Of a stretch of 64,000 nt of DNA, positions 11,501 to 31,840 are shown one piece after another; within the stretch, counting starts at the first letter, position 1, and each line of letters opens with the position of its first letter. A program made the position numbers and the translations under genes. The notes beneath the pieces were generated by a model. That model searched no databases. It was given only the letters and a program-made list of their open reading frames with translations, and had not been told where the DNA came from. Origin of the DNA: Ailurus styani (lineage: Eukaryota > Chordata > Mammalia > Carnivora > Ailuridae); NCBI GenBank assembly GCA_002007465.1, contig LNAC01000855.1:603910-667909 (forward strand), given 5' to 3'.

Positions 11501-14500
11501 GTCGTGGGTGGCCTCAAAGGCAAATCTTGTCCTTAGGGAGCTGGGGAAATCAAAGAGACAGGCCAGGGGAAGCCTGGGTGGCCCATTTGGTTAAGCAGCT
11601 GCCTTTAGCTCAGGTCATGATCCTGGGGGCCTGGGATCGAGTCCTACATTGGGCTCCCTGCTCAGCAGGGAGCCTGCTTAGCTCTCTCCCTCTCCCTCTG
11701 TGTGTGTGCTCTCTCTAGCTCTCACTCTCTCTCAAATCAAATAAGTAAATAAAATCTTAAAAAGAGAGAGAGACAGGTCAAGCCCAGTGGGTGAACTTTA
11801 GTGACAAATCTCACCTTAGAACCTTTCAGTAGGATCTAGGGTCAGGCTCCACCTACCAGGAGGGGCCCTGAAGACAAATTTTACCTGCCACTGGGCCCTA
11901 TAAGACAGGCCAGGCCACTGTAGGTCAGTTCTTAAGGACACGTCTCAACCACAAGAGGACCAGAGAGACGGCCTCACATCCACCGTGAAGAGGGACCTAT
12001 TAGAGAAGGTCCACTAGGGCCTCCTTACAGACAGACCCTGTTCAACGGTGAGCTCTGAGGGAATAGGCCCTGTTCACCAGGGGGCCCCCCGCAGACAGAT
12101 CTTGCTGGCCAGGGAGGCCTTAAGGCATGGTCCCTGCCTAACAGTGGGATGTGAGGAAACGACCCCATCCACCAGAGGAACAGGAGAGATAGACCCCTAG
12201 GGCTTAAGCCTCATCTCTTCCCAGGGCCTGGAGCAAAGGCACTGCTCTCACTCACCAGGGCCCTCCCTGGCTCACCTCCTCACAGATGGCCCCAGTGATG
12301 GTCAGAGGGAAGATGCGCACAGTGCCGCGGCCCAGATTCTCCCGCTTCCGCTGCTGGCTGAAGGCTCTGAGCTCTTTCTTCTCTTCCTCCTCCAGTGCGG
12401 TGCAGTACTGTGGCTGGGGTGGGAGGGTCTTCCAGGCTCCTCCCACCATGCCTGCCCCCTCCCCTTCCAGAATTTATCCACACTCAAAAGAGTTTACTTC
12501 TAGACCTTGGTATCAGTGGGTGCCCGAAATTCCCACCCCTTACCTCCTCTCCCAGGGCTCAGCTGTGGTTTGACTGAGGAATGGCCCAACTGTTCCTGCC
12601 TATCCACACCTTTCACGTCAGATGGGCTTCCCTTTCTTTCCTGACCCGGTGCATTTCTTTCCAGCTGCTTAGCATTTGCCCTTGGCTGTGCCCCACCCCC
12701 TCACTACCTGGCATGCCCTTCCTGTCTTTTTGCCCCTCACCTCACTGTCGTGTGGGGGCAGCTGGTGCAGCAGCTGCTTGATCCTGTATTTCTCCCCGGG
12801 ACTGTTGACGTAGGGAACCTTGTCCTCTGGGAGGCAGCTGAAAAATTGGTAGACCTGGGAGGACGTGGGGGGCGGGAGAGAACGAATGAGACTAGGGGTG
12901 AGTTGGGGTGCAGTGGGATGTTGGGTCCCTACTTCTCCGAGAATATGAAGGGACTGTCTACTGACACTCTCCACCTCCCCTTCCTACAGGCTGGATCATT
13001 TCCATCACCTCCCAAACAGGCCATGAGTTCCTTCAGGCCTTGACCCCCCACATATCTCTCCAGCTGCTGACCATGGTTCTTTCTTTTACAGCAGAGCTCC
13101 TCAAAAGAGCTGTGGGCACTCGCCCCTCCACTTCCTCTCCCATTGTCTCCAGACCCAACTCCAGTCAGGCTTCCCCTCCCCTTCCGTCCCTGCCCCTCCT
13201 CCAAACCTGTCCTGGACATTGACGATGTCCACACCTTTAAAATCATTTTTTCAGGTCTCAGTCCTCATCTAGCCTGACCCATCAGTAGCACTGAACACAG
13301 CTGATCACTCCCTTTTCCTGGAAATGCTCCCAGAACACTGTCCTCAGTTTCCTCCTACCTTATTGGCTGTTCCTTTTCTGTCTCCTTTTTGGTTCTTCTT
13401 CAAATAGCCGACCCCCAAAGGTGGGAGGACCCTCAGGCTGATCCTTGGTTCTCTTCCCTCTCTCTATGCTCACTCCCTTGGGAATCACATCCAAACTCAT
13501 GGCTATAAATACCACTTTGTGGCTCATACCTCACAAGTCCATACCTTCAGCCCTGTGGCACCTCTCTTGAGTGCCAGGCCACAGGGCCACTCTGATCTCT
13601 GACAGGCATCTCAGAACTCCAGATGGCCAAACTGAACTTATGCTCTGCCTTGGCTTGTCCCCTGTCAGTTAATCCATCCCTCCTTGAGGTCATCTTTGAC
13701 TCCTCTCTCTCACACACCCACAAGCAAATCCTCTTAGCTCTGCTTTCAAAACGTATCCGGAATCTGACCGCCACTCGCTACTTCCACTGCAACAAAGTCA
13801 TCAGTCATGGTCCCCCTGCCCTACCCTCACCCCTACAGCCTATTTTCCTCACAGCAGCCAGAGGGAGCCTGTTAAATTCTAAAACAAACCACGTCCCTTC
13901 TCTGCTCACAACCCTTTTGTGGCTTCTCCTCCATTCAGAATAGAGGTCAAAGTCTTCCCCAATTCCCTTCCCTCCCCACCTCTGGCCTCACATCCACCCC
14001 CTCTCCCAGTCACTCACTCTGCTCCAGCCGCACTGGTCTCACTGTTCCCCACACGGGTCAAGCACACTCCTGCTTTGGAGCCTTTGCTTTGCTATTCCTT
14101 TTGCCTGGGCAGCTCTAACCACGGATATCTGTGTGGCACTTCTCTACCTCCTTCAGGAAGCCCAAACATCATATTTTCATAGAGATGGACCCAGGCACCC
14201 TATTTACTATTCTAAGATTTCTCTCCTTTGCTCCTTCCCTGCTTTTTTTTTTTTAATTCCATAGCCCTTACACCATCTGACATATTCTTCCAGTTTTGTT
14301 TCCTGGCTGGTGCTCACTTTAGGAATCTAACCTCCATGTGGGCAGACATATTTTGTTTGTGTCTTGTCCACTGCTGTGGCCTTAGTGCCCAGAACAGGGT
14401 CTGACATGCAGTAGGAGCTGAATAACTATTTGTTGAGCGAATCCGTTAATGGAGCTGTGGTGAACGAAGTGCTGGGATGAGACCTGAGTCAAGGGGTAGG

Positions 14501-14653
14501 AGTGGGGTGAACAGGCCCCAACCAACCCACTCACTGATCATTCAGTATTTGCCGAGAATTGTGGGGGGCTGACCACCGTGAGATTGCAGAGGGGTCAGAA
14601 GGATACACATGGTCTCGTGTTGTCCCAGAAATAGGTTTCTACCTGAGTGTGTG

Positions 14654-14690
<37 letters not shown>

Positions 14691-17080
14691 ACACAGGCGC
14701 ATCTACTGGGAACAAGAGTGGGTGGCAGCCTCTGATCACCTGCTCTGGCTTGAGACCAGGGGGCACCCAGGCATACTCCTCCGAGGCACAGCCTGAGTCA
14801 TCATCAGAGATGGAGTGGCGCTGGAAGTCTGAGATTAGCCGACACATGATGCGCTCCAGGTCCACAGGCACTGTGTGTACGGCGTGCTCCTCCCTTGGGC
14901 ATTTGCAGTGCTGACAGATCTTTCTGAGGGGGCCGGGATGGGGGTCAATGATTAAGGGATAGCTCCCTTGGACCCCTGGGAAGCCCATGTAAGTCCAACT
15001 AAGGGGCAAGGACAGGCAGATTAGCACCACCCAAGGACTCTGGAGCTGGGACAAGGCTCTGGGCCTGGGGGCGGGACTGCTGTGGGTGAGACAGGAACGG
15101 AGGGCCAGGGCTGTGGGGTCTGCAGGGCCCATTCCGGCTTTTATCTCTGGGACTCGGGTCAGACTTTCCTGGCAGTGGGCCAGAATAGGGGCGGGGCTCT
15201 GAGTCTGAGATTGGAGCTCTAAATTCAGGGGGTTTCTCCCCGGGACTGGCTTTGGAGGTTGTGGGGGAACTTTCCCTAGAGGCGGGCTCTGGCCTGTGCT
15301 GAGCCTCTGAATTCATTGCCGGGTGGGGGCACTGAGCCTGTGGGTGGGGGCTGAGTGTGCCGGCTGTGGACTCTGGGGTATTTTATGAGATGTTTGGGGT
15401 ACAGGGATCCAGGGGAAGGATAGGACACTGCGTCCGTGAGAGGAGTTCTGAGCCTGAGAGGCACTGGATGTCGGTGGACAATGCTCAGCGCCTGGGACTG
15501 AGGATGTCCCTAGGGCTGGGACTCAGTGGCATGTGAGAATTGGGGGCGGGGCTATGTAGTGGGTGGCGCTTTCCTGGGAACAGGACACTTGGGAACGAGT
15601 CAGGGGGCGGGCCCCGAAGCTGAGCGGGAGGCTCCTCCCCCAATTGAGCTGCTTGGGTGGACGGGGCTCAAGCCTAGGGGTGTGGCCGGAGCTTCTAGGG
15701 GTTTCCCCCGACGGCGGGGCCCTGACAAAGGCGAGGCCCGGGGACGGTCACCTACCTCCATCCATGCAGCAGGAAGCCGGGGCACTGCTCCCTGCAGGAG
15801 TTGCAGGGCTGGCCACGGTCTGGGTCCTCCGCCTCTGGAGGCTGAAGTGGGTGGGGGGCAGACGCAGGAGCAGGCGAGGTGCGGGGGCGGGGAGAGAGGA
15901 GTCAACGCCCGCCTCTCCAAGCCAAGGCCCGCGACCGCACGCTGGGGCCTGTTTTACCAGGGCAGCGCTGGGCAGGCTGGGACAACGCCGGCAGCGCGGG
16001 GGAGGAGGACACAACTGAGGTAGAGGCGGGGTTAGCTGAGGCCACCTCCCCATAAACCCCCTTTTCAGGGAACTCCCTTCCCCCTCACCCAGCCTTGGAT
16101 ACCTCCCACCTGCCTCTGACTCCTTCAGGTCTCACACACTTCCCCCGAAACTCGGAATACTCTCCCCACCTGAGCAGAGTCCCTAATCTGGGTGTCTCCT
16201 CCCAGGCCTCACCTTGGCCCCTTCTCCACCCAGGAGGCCAGCAGGACTCCGGTTCCACAGAGTAGGAGTCTGAGGCCCCATCCTTACTTGGGATCCCCAC
16301 AATAACCCTTCCCCTCTTTTCTGAATCTCAACAGCCCCTCCCCCAAACCCTGGCTTCCCCCTTTCATATCCAAGGAACAGGTGACCCTCCTTCAGGATCT
16401 CAGGAGGCCCCTGATCCATTCAATAACCCCCACCTCAAGAAGCCTTGTTCATTACCCTTCACGTCCGAGGGCTAGTCACTCCTCTGGACCACCAAACCCA
16501 GACCCCACTTAACGACCCCCTCCAAAGGAAGAGCAACACTGCTATCTAGGAAGTCAGAAAGCTCCTGGCTCAAGCAGAAGCCTGGAAGCCCTCTTCCCCC
16601 ACATCCCAATCCCTGGACCCTTAATATTCAGGCACCCCAGGAGTGTGGGACCTCACCCCCACGATCGCCTTCTGCCAAGGTTCAGGGGAAGTCCCTTTCC
16701 TCAGAAATTCAGGAGGTCCTCACTCAGTCCAGGACCCCAGGATCCAGTCTTTTGGCCCTCAGAGTCCCCTCCCAGAATTCACACGAGAGGGGAGCCCACG
16801 AGGTCCCTGGGGTGCTGATAGAAGTGTGCAGAGAGGTGAGTAGGGACCAGGTGCCACCAGATCGCCACCTTCCTTAATCCACACGCTTCCACCAGCCCCA
16901 GCCCCTCCATTCTGGGAATCTGGGGTTGGGGATTCCCAGACCCTCGGTGGAGCGCCTCCTCGTTATCCCAACCCCCTGCTTCCTCTCCTGGGCCTCAGTT
17001 TACCCCTGACTCCCACCGCTGCCCCGAGTCTGTCTCACCACGCGCCCGGAGCGGCGCCTCCGGGACCCACGCGCGAACAT
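8517..17080 (-). CDS. PRICKLE3: Prickle planar cell polarity protein 3 (PET and triple LIM)
   Basis: Nine coding exons, in transcript order: 17080-17039, 15841-15756, 14923-14740, 12854-12741, 12413-12276, 11288-11085, 10977-10791, 9994-9695 and 9118-8517. Phases agree throughout and give 618 residues (human 615). The start [13 protein letters not shown] is basic. A PET domain covers about residues 80-188 (...[17 protein letters not shown]...). Three LIM zinc-finger domains follow at about 189-253, 254-313 and 317-377, with paired Cys/His ligands such as [13 protein letters not shown] and CQACDE. The tail is Ser/Arg/Pro-rich with a His-rich run (about 512-535) and ends in CIVA, a CaaX-like motif like that of other Prickles. 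It acts in planar cell polarity; human PRICKLE3 is also linked to mitochondrial ATP synthase. The exon 5 acceptor is a tandem AG; the upstream one, giving PQYCTAL, fits the family best. Confidence 0.95.
8788..8885 (-). repeat. PRICKLE3: His/Arg codon repeat in the PRICKLE3 tail
   Basis: The plus strand is a run of GGTGGTGGCGG-type triplets. Read on the minus strand in frame it encodes about 24 residues that are mostly His and Arg. Such tracts are length-variable between mammals. Confidence 0.8.
11420..12230. repeat. Degenerate minisatellite-like intron, interrupted by a SINE
   Basis: In PRICKLE3 intron 5, phrases of the type 'gagacaggcc', 'accaggaggggccct', 'agaccctg' recur at loose intervals of about 35-45 bases on both sides of the SINE at 11566-11768. 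The copies are too diverged to fix a unit by eye. Confidence 0.45.
11566..11768 (+). mobile_element. CAN-SINE (tRNA-derived)
   Basis: Carries the tRNA-like head, a B-box-like GGTCATGATCC, a CT-rich middle and an A-rich AAATAAAATCTTAAAAA tail. Flanked by near-identical AGAGACAGGCCA (11554-11565) and AGAGACAGGTCA (11769-11780). It lies in PRICKLE3 intron 5. Confidence 0.85.
13540..14440 (+). mobile_element. L2 LINE 3' fragment in PRICKLE3 intron 3
   Basis: Phrases such as 'ctcactctgctccagccgca', 'ggagcctttgctttgctatt' and 'ttgcctgggcagctctaacc', ending in 'gtaggagctgaataactatt', follow the L2 3' end in sense orientation. It is an ancient relic. Confidence 0.75.
14645..14696. repeat. (GT)n microsatellite
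   Basis: About twenty GT units, interrupted once, ending in GTGCACACAGG. It is in PRICKLE3 intron 3 near exon 3. Alternating purine/pyrimidine could adopt Z-DNA and is likely length-polymorphic. Confidence 0.95.
16040..16990. other. PRICKLE3 intron 1, C-rich single-copy or degenerate sequence
   Basis: A C/T-rich intron with loosely recurring 'caggaggcccctgatcc', 'tccaggaccccaggatcc' phrases. No coding exon, RNA gene or young repeat is visible. Confidence 0.4.
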
Positions 17081-17360
17081 GGCGCGCCCGGGCAGGGTCA
17101 AGCCGGGCAGGGTCAGGCCGATGGAATCCTCACGGCCGTCAGGCCGCCGCGCGTCGGGCCTGGGAGCTCTGTTCCGTAAATCTGACACCGGCGTGGGAGG
17201 AGCGGGCCCCGCACGGCCCGCCCCTGGCCCGGCGTTCACTCCCGGGTCAAGGCGCCCCCTGCCTAGAAGTGAGGGGCAGGCAGCCCAGGAACGCCAAACG
17301 GGAGAGCTCCCCAGCCTTCCTGCCCCGGGCCGGAGCCAGGCCTCGGAAGGCACGGCCCCC
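17030..17360 (-). promoter_or_regulatory. PRICKLE3: CpG-rich PRICKLE3 promoter
   Basis: GC- and CpG-dense sequence surrounds and precedes the start ATG at 17080 (minus), with repeated GGGCAGGGTCA/CCCGGCC boxes and no TATA box. Confidence 0.65.
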
Positions 17361-17364
17361 AGAG

Positions 17365-18865
17365 CCCCAGAGTAACACATGGCCTCTCTAGGGCTTGAGG
17401 GCTCTGAGTGGAGGAGGGGGGACTTGCAAGTGGTGCGCGAGGGTATTTGTGTTGGCGTTTCGTGTCCGTTTATCTTGGAAGTCTATTTGGAGGAGGGGTC
17501 AAAGCCACCTCTTGGCCCGCCTCCCCACTGGTGGTGTTCCGAGGGTCTCTTTCCCCCGGATGAATACTGCAAGAATGATCCCCAAGCCCATCGCAGTCCC
17601 AGCTGGTGCTCCGTCGCCGCCATCAGAGAGCTGGCTCTCATAACCCCCCACAGCCCCCACTCCCAAACCCTATCCGGGCCGGGACTACATGAGATTTATG
17701 GGGGAAGAGGTGAGGTGAAAGTCACTGGCCAGGTTCTGAGGCCCCACTTCCCGCTCCCTCTCCCTTCTTATGGGCCCAGCTGTCTTGTCCCCCTAAGTCC
17801 TGAGAAATAGACCTTAAAGCTTTCCTTCCTTTGGCTCCCATTTTTCTCTCTCCAGTTAGATATCCCTTTCCCTGGGCGCCTGGGTGGCTCGGTGGGTTAA
17901 AGCCTCTGCTTTCAGCTCCGGTCATGATCTCAGCGTCCTGGGATCGAGGCCCGCGTCGGGCTCCCCGCTCAGCGGGGAGCCTGCTTCCCCCTCTCTCTCT
18001 CTGCCTGCCTCTCTGCCTCCTTGTGATCTCTCTCCCTCTGTGAAATAAATAAATAAAATCTTAAAAAAAAAAGATATCCCTTTCCCTGAGCTCAGCCCCA
18101 TAGCTGCGGGTCTCTCCTTCGCAATGTCAGGCTTCGCTGTGCCTCAGGGCTGGGAGGAGGGGGTCCTCGGCCTGCCATCAGAACTTGGGCGCCGGGCGGG
18201 GGTTTCTAATTAGGCAAGGTGGCGGCAGCAGCAGCCCGGCCTTTCAGCGTGGGCACAGGGTACCTCCTCCATACCCAGCTCCATTACGCACATCCCAGTC
18301 ACTTCCCACCCCTTCCTGCCCCGGGGAGGAGCCGGGGAGGGGTTAAAGGGAATGAATGAATGAGGTAACGAGTCAACCCAGTGCTCCGCCCCCTTGGCCT
18401 TGCAGCCCAGAGGGTCTCTGATTTCTCCTGGGGCGAGAAAGCTGGGTCTGAAGAATAGGAGGCGGGTGGGTAGGGGGGGAAGTCTCCCTGCGAAGTATAG
18501 GGGTCCTAGTCGGACCCCTTGGGGGTTTGAGGTCAGGGCTCCACAGGGCTTGGGAAGGGGACTGGCTAGTGGACCAGAATTAGAACCGAACCCTAGAAAG
18601 ACAGGGCGTTCAGCAGCCAGTAGTGGGGCAGTGGGCAGAGCTACTCAGAGCGTGACTTGAAATGATCGACGGAGGCGGGTGGTGGTGGGGGGTGGCACAG
18701 AGGCTGCAGCTTGGCCTAACACGGCTGGAAGGACTTGACATGATGGGGTGACTTGAACGGCCGGTCCCGCAGGTCGGGGGCGGAGCTTCCTCTCGCCGCC
18801 TCTCCCCCACCTCTCCTTCTTCCTCCCCCCTCCAAAGAAAAAAGATACACTGAGAAATCAGAGCC
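17365..18865. other. PRICKLE3-SYP intergenic region
   Basis: Apart from the SINE at 17875-18071 I see no gene. A stretch near 18180-18360 (TTTCTAATTAGGCAAGGTGG, GGCGGCAGCAGCAGC) is GC-rich, non-repetitive and contains a TAATTA homeobox-type core; it could be regulatory but nothing proves it. Confidence 0.4.
17875..18071 (+). mobile_element. CAN-SINE with perfect 17-bp TSD
   Basis: Starts GGCGCCTGGGTGGCTCGGTG and ends in AAATAAATAAAATCTTAAAAAAAAAA. Perfect target-site duplication AGATATCCCTTTCCCTG at 17858-17874 and 18072-18088, so the insertion is young. Confidence 0.95.
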
Positions 18866-18869
18866 GGGT

Positions 18870-20404
18870 GGACTAGGTGGTTGAGGAGTTTATTTAGGGG
18901 AGGAGAATTAATCCTATTTGTTCTTCTTCGGGGAGGTCTTCAAACACTACCGAAGGGCTAGGAAAAGGGGAGGGGCGTCTGGAGGAGAGGGGGAGGGACC
19001 ACAGCCAGACAAAATGGCAACACACAATCACAGGCACTACCGACGTCACAGACACAGTGGAGGGTGCAGGATAGGGACTCCAGACCGGGCCTCCAACCAC
19101 CCCGGGACCCCGGGACGGGTGGGAGTGTGGAGGGAGGGAGGAGGGAAGGAAAGGGGGGAGAGGGGTGGACCGGCCCCACAGACCCGTTGGCTCTGTCCTC
19201 TGACTACCTAGCTGTCCCATCACACCGGGGTGAGCAAGGGTGTGCGGGGTGCTTCTCTCTGGATTCCACCCCTTACACTCCAAGCCTTACCTCTCAGCTC
19301 CTCCCAGGCCACCTCAGTCCTTAGCTTTGGCCAGGGATACCCCCAATCCCCTGCCTCCACCGCCAGACCCGCCCACTTTAAAACATTTTTTTTCACTGCT
19401 CCATTGGGGTGGGATGCCCCTTCTGAAACAGCCATGAACACCCACTCTACACCTCGCCCTGTCTAGAACACAGACCACGACCTCACGTCAAGCTTGGCCC
19501 ATTCCTGAATCCCACTTCTTGCCTTGCACAAGATCTGCCCCCTTTAGAATCAAACCCAGTCTCCTGAATATTCCTAGCTACACCCCTTCCATACACTCTG
19601 GTCCCAATCCAAGACCTGCCCACTCTGGAGCCTCACCGCCTTCCTGGTTCAGGCCCCATCCCTCTAGAACCCAGTCCCCAGGTCCCAGGTCACACCCCTT
19701 CTTGTCCTGTTCCAAACCCTGCCTACTTTGGGGGCCTGCCCCCTGCCTCACTCAAAGCTCCACCCATTCTAGAACCACACTCTCAGCCTGGCTCCAAGCC
19801 CTACTCCAGAATGCTCTAGGGCACCCCTCTTCCTTAGACTCTAGATCCAGTATGTCTGGAACCCAAACCCCTTGCTTGCTAGTCCTCTTCACCCAAGAGC
19901 TCCCCTCAAGTCCGCCTTGGGTCAAGTCCCCCAATCTGCCTTTCTCCCCTCTCAGGGTTGAATTACCCCTCAGGGCCCTGTTCAGGCATTGCTGGAGGAG
20001 TCAAGCCAGTTGGGAGGAGGGAAGGGAGAGAGGGGAGAGAGTCTGAAGTCACACTGACCCTCCCCACATAGCTGAGACCTGTCTTTCCCTGTTCCCCTTT
20101 CAGAGTCCCCTAACCTCAGGGCACAGGGCCAGGGAACAGAGAGGGGCCAAGGGATGCAAAGGAAGGGGTGGGGTTAGGAGAGGGGCCCACTCAAGGTCAG
20201 GCCCCTAATGCATGAGGGGTGTGGAGTGGGGGCAGGGCTCAGACAGATAAATAGATATTTATATATAATATATATATATATAAACAGCAAAGAGAGTTAG
20301 AGTCTCCTGGCTTGAAGGGCGGAGACCTGGGGTATAGGGGTGGAAAGGGGGGCAGGACTTCTGAGCTCTTGCCCACCCGTGGGGTCCTCCCGGGTTGCAC
20401 TGAC
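18870..20404 (-). other. SYP: SYP terminal exon (3' UTR only)
   Basis: On the minus strand an acceptor (TTTGTCTCCACAG) ends at 20405. The preceding coding exon has a donor (CTG|GTGAGT) only four bases after the stop codon. The exon carries no SYP coding sequence and runs to the AATAAA at 18894-18889. It includes an AU-rich stretch at about 20241-20285 and a C-rich, loosely repetitive part at 19440-19990. The layout fits my memory that SYP has a separate 3' UTR exon. Confidence 0.75.
18889..18894 (-). terminator. SYP: SYP polyadenylation signal
   Basis: TTTATT on the plus strand gives AATAAA on the minus strand, followed by a G/T-rich stretch downstream on the minus strand. Confidence 0.7.
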
Positions 20405-20639
20405 CTGTGGAGACAAAAGACACAGAAAGGAGAGGGGGTCCAGACATAGGTTGTGCCCTTAGGGAGGGGGCTGGGCTGCTACGCCTCCACCTTGGCTTTA
20501 CCCTCTGCCTGCCATGCCTTTTCTTCCTTCCTTCTTCCCTCATAGTCCTCGGGTCAGCTTCATCCCAGCTGCCTCTACTGGAAAGATAGAGCTTGCGCCC
20601 ACTAGATTAAGTACCAAAGACATTGTGGTCCCCCCTTCC

Positions 20640-21850
20640 CCAGCCCCAAAATATTATTTACAAGTACTGTTCTAGCCGTTGGTGATAAATGGTATTGAGC
20701 AAAACAAACTCCTTATCTTTGTGGAGCTTGTGTTGTGACAGAGAAGACAGACTTCAAACAATAACAAAAATGTGTTAAGTGAGTTATGTAGTATGACATC
20801 AGGTGATAGTAAGTGCAATGTAAAAACAAGAGGTAGACTAGGGTGAGGGGGATTAGGAGTGCCAGTAGGGGAAGAAATGTCGATGTGTAAGTAGGGTAGT
20901 CAGAGAAGAGCTCATTTAAGAATCGATATGGAATAAAGAGTTAAGGAGGTGAGGGAATGAGCCATGCAGATAACTGGGATGAAGAACTTTCCAGGCAGGG
21001 GGAACAGCCAGTGCAAGGGCCCTGGGGTAGAGCCATGTCTAGTGTGTTTGAGGAGCAGCAAGAAGGTCAGTGAGGCTTGAGTGGAGTGAGCCAGGGACAG
21101 TGGTAGGAGGTGATGTCAGAGAGGTTGATAATGGGGTCATATAGGGCCTTGTGGACTAGGTTGTGAGGATATCAGCGTTGACTCTGGATGAGGTGTAAGT
21201 CACGGGAAGAGCTTGAGCAGAGAAGCATGAAATCAGAGTAAAATGTCTCATGTTGTTTCTATTATTTCCTCAATAAATGTTTCTTAACATTAGTAGGACT
21301 CTAAGTGATGTGTGTACAGCATGACTAAGTCATGATCATGTCCTGTAGTTTAGTGTAAGAGATAGTCAATAAATATATAAGTTAATAATTACAGACTGTG
21401 GTAAGAAAAGCACAGGGTTCTATAAGAGAGATAAGAAAGGGGCCTTTTAAGAAGCTGGCCAGGTAAGGTTATCAGTGTGTGTGGGTGCAAAAGTCCAGGG
21501 GGAAAGCAAGTACCAAGGCCCTGAATTTGGCTTGTGCCTGGAACACGGTTGGGGGTGGGGAGTGGGAGGAGGTGGGAGGCCAGAGGAGGGACAGGTGATG
21601 CTTGGTGTCATGCCTGGTGAGGGCTTTGGCTTTTAAGGTGAGTGAGATGGGAGCCCCAGCAGAGCTCTGAGCACAGGAGGGCCGTGTCCTCTTTTAGGAT
21701 TTAACAGGATCACTCCCAATGCTGTGAGTAGAACAGAATGGGGATGCGGGTAGAAAGCTGTGATGTCAGGGGAGAGGACAGTGAGACGTGGAAGATTATG
21801 GACATATTTTAACGGTAGAGTCGTTAGGGGTTTTTGATGAATTAGATGTG
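20640..21850 (-). mobile_element. L2 LINE fragment in SYP terminal intron
   Basis: Contains AACAGCCAGTGCAAGGGCCC and related phrases twice (near 21000 and 21500), the reverse complement of the L2 3' consensus. This suggests two adjacent old fragments. No intact frame. Confidence 0.6.
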
Positions 21851-22149
21851 AGATACCTAATAAACTCCTCCCTGCCCCTTCCACCCTGGCCAAGTGCCAG
21901 AAGCTACCTCCACCCACTTGTTGCCAGCCCCCTGCCTCTTCCCATTTCCCTCCCTCATAGGTGAGGAAATCACACTTAGGCCCTGCAAGAAGGCCCAGAG
22001 GCCTCCCAATGCCTCCGCCCGCCCCCTTCCTTCCTTGAAATTCCACACCACCTCCCTCACCACAGGGGTGGGGAAAGATGGCAGATCTCTCACCTCCCCC
22101 GGGATTGGTGAGCTTGTCTGACCTTCATGACACAAACCCTTTACCCTCA

Positions 22150-30567
<8,418 letters not shown>

Positions 30568-30595
30568 CAGCAATGCGGGGGGCGGGAGGCGCCTG

Positions 30596-30596
30596 N
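30596..30596. other. Single unresolved base
   Basis: One N in the SYP 5' UTR or promoter, 29 bases upstream of the start codon. No effect on the protein. Confidence 0.98.
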
Positions 30597-31633
30597 CTCC
30601 GCCCCTCGCGCCCCCGCCCCACTCGCGGCGCGCCTGCACACAGCCGGCCGAACCCAAATCTCGCCCGCCGCCATTCCAGCCTTCAAGCTGGGGCCGCGAG
30701 AGCGCTCTAGGAGGATCGGTGTCTCGGAAAACGCAGCTAGAGGTCTGGGGAGAGGAGGACCTTTCGGTCCTACGGTAAAACGTTTTTGCCAGGCCCTTTA
30801 CGGAGTTTGTCGAATGTGTTCCTTACAGCAGCCCTGTGTGGTAGGGACTGTTAGCCCTGTTTTTACAGATGGGGAAAATGAGTCCCCAGAGGTGCAGCTG
30901 CTGGCACAAGGTCGCCCCACTAGTAATTGGCAGTGCCCAAAGTCTCAGCGATTTAAACGTAGTTCAAGATCTTAAAAACCCCTCCCTCCCCCTCCAAACA
31001 TCTCCCCCTATTTTTCTTTCCTTTTAGTGAAATTTTTGCCTCTTCCAACTCTACCCTTTACGTCCTGTTTATTCCTCAGCCCTCTTTTAATCCGACTGTC
31101 CCTCCTCCATGCTGCTAGAACTAGGCCCACAAGGTCAATGGCGATTGCCGTCTTGCAAAATCCAGTGGGATAAATACAATTGCAGTTTAAGATGTTCATC
31201 CTCATTTATGCTAAAAGAAATGCCTATAAAAGCTACTAAGATACCGTTTTTCATCTTGGAGGGTGGTGAATATAAAAAAGTTTGCTTAAGCTCAATATTG
31301 GCAGGTTGGCCAGAAACAAGCATTCCCATAAATTACCGGTGGAAGTTAGATCGGAATAACCTATGTAGAGGGCAATTTGGCAAAATTCAGCAAACTAACA
31401 AATCCATATACTGTTCGGCTCAGCATTTGTACTTCTAGGAACTTATCTGACAGATAGATTCATACATGTGCTAAAAGTTGTATGTATAAGATGATTCACT
31501 GAAGTGCTGTTCATAATATGAAAGAGTAGACACTCCCTAAGTGCTCATTACTAGTGGCCCATTCAAGTAAAACTGACACAGCCGCAAAATGGAGTACTAT
31601 GCACCTGTCATTAATACTAATATGGAGCCTTGT

Positions 31634-31830
31634 AGGGGCGCCTGGGTGGCTCAGTAGGTTAAGTGTCTGCCTTCCGTTCAGGTCATGATCTCAGGGTCCT
31701 GGGATCAAGCCCTGCATCAGGCTCTCTGTTCAGTGGGCAGCCTGCTTCTCCCTCTCCCTCTGCTGGCTGCTCTGCCTACCTGTGCTCTCTCTCTCTCTCT
31801 CTGTCAAATAAATAAATAAAATCTTAAAAA
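31634..31830 (+). mobile_element. CAN-SINE (first insertion of a nested pair)
   Basis: Starts GGGGCGCCTGGGTGGCTCAG and ends with an AATAAATAAAATCTTAAAAA tail. Left target ATACTAATATGGAGCCTT (31615-31632) reappears as ATACTAATATGGAGCTTT only after the second SINE (32040-32057). Confidence 0.9.
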
Positions 31831-31840
31831 AAAATACTAA

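Noticed and set aside
11566..11768. SINE heads as functional tRNA genes
   Set aside because: They are tRNA-derived but belong to transposed SINEs with A-rich tails and TSDs and lack an intact cloverleaf.
15526..16023. A 165-codon plus-strand frame opposite PRICKLE3 exon 2
   Set aside because: GC-rich antisense shadow; the minus strand encodes the conserved [14 protein letters not shown] exon.
18180..18360. Possible conserved enhancer upstream of PRICKLE3
   Set aside because: Only a TAATTA core and non-repetitive GC-rich sequence; no basis to claim function without conservation data.
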